Assembly: GCA_018303705.1 (NCBI GenBank)
Contig: JAGVXQ010000042.1
Location: forward strand, 1 to 5,305
From: Candidatus Woesearchaeota archaeon
Lineage (GTDB): Archaea; Nanobdellota; Nanobdellia; SCGC-AAA011-G17; JACPNG01
DNA: 5,305 nucleotides
Reading direction: 5' to 3'
The notes beneath the pieces were generated by a model. The model did no database searches, was not told the origin of the DNA, and was given only the letters and a program-made list of their open reading frames with translations. Position numbers and translations under genes: made by a program. Below, piece after piece: positions 1-5,169 of the stretch. Every line of letters begins with the position of its first letter. The first letter of the stretch is position 1.

Positions 1-1662
1 AAGCTCTATCCTAATGCAAAGCTAGGCATAGGCCCGAATGTTGAAGACGGTTTCTATTATGATTTTGGGAATTTACGCATAAAAGAAGAAGATTTTGAAA
101 GCATAGAGAAGGAAATGCATGCAATAATAAAGAAAGACATTAAGTTCACCATGCAGAAAAAGACAAGAAAAGAAGCAGAAAAGATTCTAAAGAACGAAGA
201 ATTCAAGCTAGACCTGTTAAAAAACATAAAAGATAATGAAATATATTTCTATGAGTCTGGAAATTTTATTGACTTGTGCAAGGGTCCTCATGTCAGTTCA
301 ACAAAAGAAATAAAGGCATTCAAGCTTCTCAAGATATCAAGCGCTTACTGGAAAGGCAACCAGGGCAATGAGCAGCTTCAAAGGATATATGGAACAGCAT
401 TTGCAACAGAAAAGGAACTTGAAGGATTCTTAAAACTAAAAGAAGAAGCTGAAAACCGGTCTCATATAAAATTAGGAAAAGACCTCGGATTGTTTTTCCT
501 CTCTCCCTTGGTAGGCCCGGGTCTTCCGCTAATAACACCCAAAGGCACCATCATAAGGGAAGAGCTTCAAAAATTCCTTAGAAGTGAACAATTGAAGCAT
601 GGTTATCTGCCTGTTACAACACCACATATTGGCCGTATTGATCTGTACAAGAAATCAGGCCATTATCCCTATTACAAGGAAAGCATGTTCGAGCCAATGA
701 AATGTGAAAGCGTTGAATACATTTTAAAGCCTATGAACTGCCCGCACCATATTCAGGTATACCAGAACAACTTAAGAAGCTACAGAGAGCTGCCTTTGCG
801 GCTAACAGAATTCGGCACGGTTTACAGGTACGAAAAATCAGGGGAGCTTAATGGCTTGACAAGAGTAAGGATGATAACCCAGGATGATGCTCACATATTC
901 TGCTCAGAGGGACAAGTCAAGTCAGAAATTTTAGGGGTAATTGACATAGTATTGAACATATTCAAGGTATTGAACTTCGCTAGTTATAGGGCGAGGTTTG
1001 GCACAAAAGACAATAGCAACAAGTATATTGGCTCTGACGAATTTTGGAAAAAGGCAGAAAAAGACATAGAAGATGCATTGAAAGAAAAGAAAATGAAATA
1101 TGACAAGGCAGAAGGTGAAGCAGCTTTCTACGGCCCTAAGATAGACTTCATTGTCAAAGATGTTCTTGGAAGGGAATGGCAGCTCGGCACAGTCCAGGTT
1201 GATTACAACCTTCCGCAGAGGTTCGAGCTTGCTTATGAAGGCCAAGACGGAAAAAAGCACGTTCCTGTAATGATACACCGCGCTCCTTTTGGTTCTCTTG
1301 AAAGGTTCATGGGCATTTTGATAGAGCATTTTGCAGGCAAGTTCCCATTGTGGCTAAGCCCTGTGCAAGTCAAGATAATAACAGTAAATGACAGGAACAA
1401 TGATTTTGCAAGAAGCATTGAAAAGAAGTTTAAAGATAACAATATCCGCGTTGAAGTCAATGACAAGGCTGAAACATTGCCAGGGAAGGTAAGGGAAGCC
1501 CAACTAGAGCAGATAAATTACATTTTGACAATCGGAGATAAGGAAGTTGAAAACAAAACTTTGGCAGTAAGGACAAGATCAGGCAAAGTCACTTTCGGAG
1601 TAAATGTTAATGATTTCATAAAAGAGATTCTTGAAAAAATTCAAAATAAAACAATAGACTAG
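1..1662 (+). CDS. thrS: Threonyl-tRNA synthetase, bacterial-type, 5'-truncated by window edge
   Basis: This enzyme attaches threonine to tRNA-Thr in the cytoplasm, and its N2 domain hydrolyses mischarged Ser-tRNA-Thr. The frame is open from base 1 and reads KLYPNAKLGIGP then EDGFYYDF, a conserved N2 segment, so the ATG at 115 is internal (residue 39 of 553 visible). By comparison with E. coli ThrRS (642 aa), about 80 residues are missing: the TGS domain and the editing HxxxH motif. Visible parts in order: end of the editing domain with C93-x3-H97 (LCKGPH) and AYWKG; class II motif 1 around 172-194; zinc ligands C247 (MNCPHH), H298 (QDDAH) and H426 (MIHRA); motif 2 around 269-282 (FGTVYRYEKSGE); motif 3 around 427-444 (GSLERFMGILIEH); and an anticodon-binding domain at about 450-548 (GDKEVE, VRTRSGK). 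All catalytic and zinc residues I can check are intact. The stop is TAG at 1660-1662. The family is certain. What is odd is the bacterial-type architecture beside an archaeal-looking operon. Confidence 0.97.
   Translation, partial: KLYPNAKLGIGPNVEDGFYYDFGNLRIKEEDFESIEKEMHAIIKKDIKFTMQKKTRKEAEKILKNEEFKLDLLKNIKDNEIYFYESGNFIDLCKGPHVSSTKEIKAFKLLKISSAYWKGNQGNEQLQRIYGTAFATEKELEGFLKLKEEAENRSHIKLGKDLGLFFLSPLVGPGLPLITPKGTIIREELQKFLRSEQLKHGYLPVTTPHIGRIDLYKKSGHYPYYKESMFEPMKCESVEYILKPMNCPHHIQVYQNNLRSYRELPLRLTEFGTVYRYEKSGELNGLTRVRMITQDDAHIFCSEGQVKSEILGVIDIVLNIFKVLNFASYRARFGTKDNSNKYIGSDEFWKKAEKDIEDALKEKKMKYDKAEGEAAFYGPKIDFIVKDVLGREWQLGTVQVDYNLPQRFELAYEGQDGKKHVPVMIHRAPFGSLERFMGILIEHFAGKFPLWLSPVQVKIITVNDRNNDFARSIEKKFKDNNIRVEVNDKAETLPGKVREAQLEQINYILTIGDKEVENKTLAVRTRSGKVTFGVNVNDFIKEILEKIQNKTID
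1634..1651 (-). terminator. Possible oligo-T terminator of the minus-strand operon
   Basis: Starting 14 nt past the TAG of the last operon gene, the minus strand reads T4-A-T4-GAA-T6, lying inside the 3' end of thrS. Archaeal transcription ends at T-rich tracts without needing a hairpin, so this is a reasonable termination site. A small 5-bp palindrome (1631-1635 with 1640-1644) overlaps it but is too weak to call an intrinsic hairpin terminator. A-rich coding sequence could give the same pattern by chance. Confidence 0.4.
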
Positions 1663-1665
1663 ACC

Positions 1666-2160
1666 CTACTTTTTCCATATCCAAAACCTCACTATTTTGT
1701 TCTTTCCGCCTGTTACAGCGCCGCCAACAAAAACATCACTCATAAAAACATTTGAGTTTATATCAGAAGGCCCCCTTAAATCAAGGTATTTTTTGCAAAT
1801 GCCATCGCAAAGGCATGTTGGCTTGTCACATATTGTGTATGCATGTTCATAACTGTTTTTAAATGCAACATTGGCATCAATTATGCCCGATATAACACCG
1901 CCAACTTTGTCAAGTGGGCTGTCAATAGGTGGTGTAGAGCTATCACAGTCTCCTGTGCTAGGTTCATTTTTGGCTATGCATTCCTTCAATGAATTGTCAG
2001 ACATTATCTGTGTTTTTATCATGTCCTGCACATCTCCGACTGCATATGGAACCTTTATGACACCAGGCTCTTTTCTCGGCAGAGCAACAAACACTACCCC
2101 TAGTATTATCACAAGAGCGATTATCGCTTCAACAGTCCTCAAATAGCCTTGCTTTACCAT
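1666..2160 (-). CDS. Small pilin-like exported protein, six Cys, class III-like N-terminus
   Basis: This 164-residue protein has a short polar N-terminus, MVKQGYLRTVEA, then one hydrophobic helix at about residues 12-28, then a soluble domain. That layout matches archaeal type IV pilins and pseudopilins, which are membrane-anchored and then assembled outside the cell. The Glu is at +6 relative to the likely Gly5 cleavage site instead of the usual +5, so processing is uncertain and the helix may be an uncleaved anchor. The soluble part has Cys61 and Cys72, plus a cluster C111-x4-C-x-C-x3-C122, and ends in a probable beta strand (VRFWIWKK). The ATG at 2160 overlaps the stop of the upstream pilin-like gene by 7 nt (ATGGTAA), so translation is probably coupled. 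It is last in the operon, and its TAG lies 3 nt from the thrS stop. I do not recognise a named family. The pilin-like role rests on topology and neighbours. Confidence 0.85.
   Translation of the reverse strand: MVKQGYLRTVEAIIALVIILGVVFVALPRKEPGVIKVPYAVGDVQDMIKTQIMSDNSLKECIAKNEPSTGDCDSSTPPIDSPLDKVGGVISGIIDANVAFKNSYEHAYTICDKPTCLCDGICKKYLDLRGPSDINSNVFMSDVFVGGAVTGGKNKIVRFWIWKK
1670..1674 (+). terminator. Possible oligo-T terminator of thrS
   Basis: Five T residues start 8 nt after the thrS TAG, inside the 3' end of the convergent gene. There is no GC-rich hairpin before them. T5 is the minimum usually considered enough for archaeal termination, so this is only a candidate. Only 3 nt separate the two stops, so a thrS terminator must lie in or past this antisense coding region. 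Confidence 0.25.
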
Positions 2161-2963
2161 GCCCTTATTATCAGCACCTCAACCCTTGTTGTGTCAAGTG
2201 TAGTGTCTTTATTTAACGCATTCATCCTTATCTCCTTCGCAAAAACATTCGCATTGTCAGGAATCTTCTTCACATCATCCCCAGGTTTGCAATTATTAAA
2301 ACTGTCTTTGCATATCTTAAATTCCTTTGATTGTGGATATCCCCATGATGTTTTCGTGCCAGTATAATTGCCATCAAGGTCATTTATCTTTCTTGTTAGT
2401 TTTACAGAATTTAAGCCCTTAATGATTTCATTTACCCCGACCTTAAAGTCATCATTGTTCATTCTTTCACAATTTTGCGGTTGGCCTGGCCCGCCAGGAG
2501 TAAGCCTGCACTCTATGTTTGCATTATTATTGGTATAAATTATTTCATCAGAATAAAACACGTAAAATTTAGACAACCCGCTCAGGTCGCTTGTCCTTAG
2601 CCATATTTTGCCATCTCCCTGATTTGAGTTGCAAGACAGCCCATCTATCTTAAAGTCAATGTACTGAAAATCAGGCTTTACTATACCGAAATTATTCTCA
2701 TCATCATCGCAGGCAGGAAAATTCCCATTGAAGCCAAATTCAACAAATTCCTTTGATGGCAAGCCACTGTCCCATGCTATAGGCGTTCTTTCAATCGCAT
2801 AATACGTTTCTTTCACAAGCCTGCTTTCAACCAGTGAAATTAAGTAATCACCCTGGTATGCCGTCTCAGACCCTGGTTTGAAAAACAGCAGTATTGCCAA
2901 GAATATCATTAGGAATATCCCCATGCTTATCATCCAGTCAATGTGCATGCTTCCCTTTTTCAA
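2154..2963 (-). CDS. Pilin-like exported protein, TTG start, Asp at +5
   Basis: This 269-residue protein starts MKKGSMHIDWMIS, followed by a hydrophobic helix at about residues 11-29 and a large hydrophilic domain: a basic stub, a Gly at a plausible prepilin-peptidase site, then an anchor/assembly helix. If cut after Gly4, Asp9 sits at +5, where pilins usually have Glu. The soluble domain is rich in Asn and Asp, has six cysteines (85, 111, 152, 165, 218, 225), and ends in a hydrophobic strand (VEVLIIRAW). I chose the TTG at 2963 because GGGAGG lies 10 nt upstream and it restores the KKG segment. The next ATG (2948, residue 6) would lose that segment and lies too far from the ribosome binding site. 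The start is 3 nt past the stop of the upstream T2SSF gene, and the 3' end overlaps the next pilin-like gene by 7 nt. Likely a pilin or pseudopilin subunit or a secreted substrate. I recognise no family from the soluble part. Confidence 0.85.
   Translation of the reverse strand: MKKGSMHIDWMISMGIFLMIFLAILLFFKPGSETAYQGDYLISLVESRLVKETYYAIERTPIAWDSGLPSKEFVEFGFNGNFPACDDDENNFGIVKPDFQYIDFKIDGLSCNSNQGDGKIWLRTSDLSGLSKFYVFYSDEIIYTNNNANIECRLTPGGPGQPQNCERMNNDDFKVGVNEIIKGLNSVKLTRKINDLDGNYTGTKTSWGYPQSKEFKICKDSFNNCKPGDDVKKIPDNANVFAKEIRMNALNKDTTLDTTRVEVLIIRAW
2175..2180 (-). promoter_or_regulatory. Possible ribosome binding site (GAGGTG) for the 164-residue gene
   Basis: The minus strand reads GAGGTG, complementary to the usual archaeal 16S 3' end (CACCUC), 14 nt before the ATG at 2160. 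The spacing is longer than the usual 5-10 nt, and the site lies in the codons for Val-Glu-Val of the upstream gene. Reinitiation through the 7-nt overlap may matter more. Confidence 0.35.
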
Positions 2964-2966
2964 TTT

Positions 2967-3821
2967 TTATATGCCTCCCTTTACTGTAGTTATTATCAGC
3001 GTCGCTATGGTTATTAAAACCAGTGAGTGCAGCAGGCCTTGCTTTAATTTTCCCTCAGAGAACTTTCCTATCATCAGTCCAGTAAAAAATCCCTGCACTA
3101 TTACCATTGAAAAAAATATCTTGTCCATGTCAACCTTTTCTCCGCCGCCTCCACCAAAGCCAGGCATGAATCCAACATTTCCTATGTCCGCGCTTCCAAA
3201 ATCACCCAAGCTGTTCATCTGCGGGCCTAACCACACCTGCAAAACAAGCATTATCCCTATGAATATGAAGAATATTATGTATCCTTGGACAACCTGTGAA
3301 TGTGTGCTTGCCTTTCTCTCTTCCTTAAGCCTCTTTATGTTAAACACAGACTGGGAAACAGACTCGAGCACATCGCTTATGTCCCCGCCTGCCTTGTCAG
3401 CTTCAATGACTATAGAGACAGACCTCTTTATTACTGAATTGTCTGTGTCATTGCTGAAGTTTACAAGGGCATGGTGTATTGGTATGCCCCATTCTATCTG
3501 GTTTGCAAGCTTTCTCACATAAGGGCTCAAGCTTCCATAATCCTCATTAGCCACATGAAGTATTGCATTTGGAACAGGTATCCCTGACTTTACAGTCCCT
3601 ACCAATCCCCTTATGAACTCAAGGAACTTTACCTCAATTTCTTTTTGCCTTTTTATTTCACTGAAGAAATCAATCCAAAACTGCGCCCAGCCAAGTGACA
3701 GCGCAACAATTATCAATGGTATGAAAAGCCTGCTCCCATAAAATACTATTAGGTCTATTGCTAACAAAACTACTGCAATCCCCATTCCTATGAAATACTT
3801 GTTATGGAATTTTATTCTCAT
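2967..3821 (-). CDS. Type II secretion system F-family membrane protein (TadC/ArlJ-like platform), shorter copy
   Basis: This 284-residue polytopic protein carries one T2SSF (GspF-like) domain, the inner-membrane platform of type IV pilus, archaellum and type II secretion machines that couples the assembly ATPase to pilin insertion. Membrane segments are at about 8-28, 31-49, 178-198, 235-253 and 262-280. The cytoplasmic T2SSF part spans about 60-175, with the family-like FIRGLVGTVKSGIPVPNAI segment and an EADKAGGDISDVLES segment matching the conserved Gly-Gly helix turn. Between segments 3 and 4 is a Gly/Met-rich loop (about 200-232, with five consecutive Gly). There is no cysteine. The ATG at 3821 lies 4 nt after the upstream T2SSF stop (TAAGAATATG) with no clear ribosome binding site, suggesting coupling. 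The next gene starts 3 nt after its stop. The family is secure. Whether it serves pili, an archaellum or secretion cannot be told here; no archaellin or Arl accessory gene is visible. Confidence 0.93.
   Translation of the reverse strand: MRIKFHNKYFIGMGIAVVLLAIDLIVFYGSRLFIPLIIVALSLGWAQFWIDFFSEIKRQKEIEVKFLEFIRGLVGTVKSGIPVPNAILHVANEDYGSLSPYVRKLANQIEWGIPIHHALVNFSNDTDNSVIKRSVSIVIEADKAGGDISDVLESVSQSVFNIKRLKEERKASTHSQVVQGYIIFFIFIGIMLVLQVWLGPQMNSLGDFGSADIGNVGFMPGFGGGGGEKVDMDKIFFSMVIVQGFFTGLMIGKFSEGKLKQGLLHSLVLITIATLIITTVKGGI
2974..2979 (-). promoter_or_regulatory. Strong ribosome binding site (GGGAGG) that fixes the TTG start at 2963
   Basis: GGGAGG on the minus strand is followed by a 10-nt spacer (CATATAAAAA) and TTG. 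It lies in the last codons (Lys-Gly-Gly-Ile, stop) of the T2SSF gene upstream. It is the best ribosome binding site in the operon and is the main reason to choose TTG over the internal ATG 15 nt later. Confidence 0.7.
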
Positions 3822-3825
3822 ATTC

Positions 3826-5169
3826 TTACTTTGGCGTTATATAGCTTAATATCACTAATGATGCCACATTCATCAACGGTATTGCAACATATGTTCCAAA
3901 CACAGCTATGGTCCCCACACTTATTCCGCTTATTGCTCCCCCAAGCAGCGGCGAGTTTATTATTGACAAAGTCATGAACAAGAGCATTGGCGCAACTAGC
4001 GATATGCCCACGTAAACATCTGAAAATGTTGCAAGGTTCTGTATGTACTTTTCCCTCTTAAGCTGGTATTTCTCCATTGCCTCCTGCGACTTTATCGTCA
4101 AGTATTCCTTTAAGTTTCCACCTGTCTCTACCGTTGTTACTATGCCATTCAACAGCTCGCTGAAGTCCTTCAGGGGAGTTGTAGAAGCAACAAGCCTAAG
4201 CGCAGTCGTCATGCTATAACCAAAAAGGTTCACGTAATTAACTATCTTTTTTATCTCTGGCTCCAATGCCCTGTATTCTCCAGAGCTTAGTATCAGCTTG
4301 AACATCGCCATTGGATGTGCCCCTGATCCAGCAACAGCTGCCATGTGCACTATAACAAAAGGCAGCTCACCTTCCATGTACTTCCTTCTTGTAGAAACTA
4401 TTGTAGAAGGATACGCATAAATCAATGCGAACACAGCAACAGAGCCAAGCAGGCCTGCAATCAAGGCAGCCATTACCCTTATCACTATGAACTTGTTGAC
4501 AAGCAAAAGAGTTATTAAGAAAAATGGAAAAAACGCAGCAAAAGAACTAAATATCATCATGCTTACATAAGTGTTCGAGAGTATCCTGAAATCAGATGAT
4601 TTCATCGCAATGAACAATGGCTCGAAAAACTTCTTGTTCTCTTTTATGAGCTTTACGCTAAGCCTCTCAAAATACCTGTTAGCCAGTCTTCCATATTCGC
4701 TCTGCTCATACAGTGTATAATCCCTTATCACAACAATGTCCTTCTTCTTTTTCCTTATTGATTTTAAAAAGCGTTCAAATGAATCCTGGTCAACATCTAT
4801 GTCTACATTTGTCTTTGCCCTCGCCTTGCCCTCGCCTTTTGCCTGCATCTGCTCTTTTTTCACATCCTTCTTTGCATAATCCGTATCTTCTTTCCACATG
4901 TAATCCTTAAATCCTTGAGTTACTGCATTGCTGCTTAAATATATTTCACTGGATATTAATCCAAGGTTTTTGCGTATCTTGCCAAACAAGTACATTATGT
5001 AATCATCATACTCCCTCATTATCTCGCTCTCAGTTTTTCCCTTAAGGAATTCTTCCTTGTTCTTTGCAATTTTTAAAGAATTCTTGACCTGCTGCTTGAA
5101 TCCATAGTATTTTTTGGCCTCTTCATTTATGTTGGCTATCTCCCTTGCCAGGGCAGCTATATCACTCAT
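3826..5169 (-). CDS. Type II secretion system F-family membrane protein (TadB/ArlJ-like platform) with long charged N-terminal region
   Basis: This 447-residue protein has two parts. Residues 1 to about 195 are hydrophilic, probably helical and cytoplasmic, with a very charged stretch at about 98-145 (KKDVKKEQ, an Asp-rich DIDVDQD, then IRKKKKD). After this comes a membrane T2SSF module: segments at about 200-224 and 228-252, a cytoplasmic domain at about 260-380 (LPFVIVHMAAVAGSGAHP, and VETGGNLKEYL as the Gly-Gly motif), then segments at about 384-403, 412-430 and 432-445. ArlJ/FlaJ normally joins two T2SSF domains in one chain. Here the paired domains look split into two proteins, this one and the 284-residue protein just downstream, which may form a heteromer. 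There is no cysteine. The ATG at 5169 has AAGAGG 9 nt upstream and overlaps the preceding gene by 8 nt. The family is secure. The N-terminal region may contact the ATPase, but that is inference. Confidence 0.92.
   Translation of the reverse strand: MSDIAALAREIANINEEAKKYYGFKQQVKNSLKIAKNKEEFLKGKTESEIMREYDDYIMYLFGKIRKNLGLISSEIYLSSNAVTQGFKDYMWKEDTDYAKKDVKKEQMQAKGEGKARAKTNVDIDVDQDSFERFLKSIRKKKKDIVVIRDYTLYEQSEYGRLANRYFERLSVKLIKENKKFFEPLFIAMKSSDFRILSNTYVSMMIFSSFAAFFPFFLITLLLVNKFIVIRVMAALIAGLLGSVAVFALIYAYPSTIVSTRRKYMEGELPFVIVHMAAVAGSGAHPMAMFKLILSSGEYRALEPEIKKIVNYVNLFGYSMTTALRLVASTTPLKDFSELLNGIVTTVETGGNLKEYLTIKSQEAMEKYQLKREKYIQNLATFSDVYVGISLVAPMLLFMTLSIINSPLLGGAISGISVGTIAVFGTYVAIPLMNVASLVILSYITPK

Noticed and set aside
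115..117. ATG at 115 as the start of the ThrRS gene
   Set aside because: The same frame is open back to base 1 and encodes conserved ThrRS editing-domain residues (IGP...EDGFYYDF), so this Met is internal and the gene is cut by the window edge.
931..1329. Minus-strand open frame opposite the thrS catalytic domain
   Set aside because: It is fully antisense to conserved ThrRS motifs 2 and 3 and has no domain or start signal of its own.
1631..1644. Hairpin terminator TTGAA-AAAA-TTCAA
   Set aside because: The stem is only 5 bp of A/T-rich sequence within the thrS coding region. It is too weak for an intrinsic terminator; only the T tract itself is kept as a weak candidate.
2964..2973. CATATAAAAA as an internal archaeal TATA box for the pilin-like genes
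   Set aside because: It is the spacer between a strong GGGAGG and the TTG start. A start site about 25 nt downstream would give a near-leaderless transcript at the ATG at 2948, losing the KKG signal segment. An A/T-rich spacer is the simpler explanation.
2878..3522. Plus-strand 214-codon open frame opposite the T2SSF and pilin-like genes
   Set aside because: It lies antisense to well-supported genes, spans their junction, and its product is a Ser/Pro/Phe/Ile-rich sequence with no recognisable domain, which is typical of a shadow frame.
4713..4910. Plus-strand open frame opposite the charged region of the larger T2SSF gene
   Set aside because: Its Ser/Pro/Leu-rich product is the complement of Lys/Glu/Asp-rich coding sequence and has no family resemblance.
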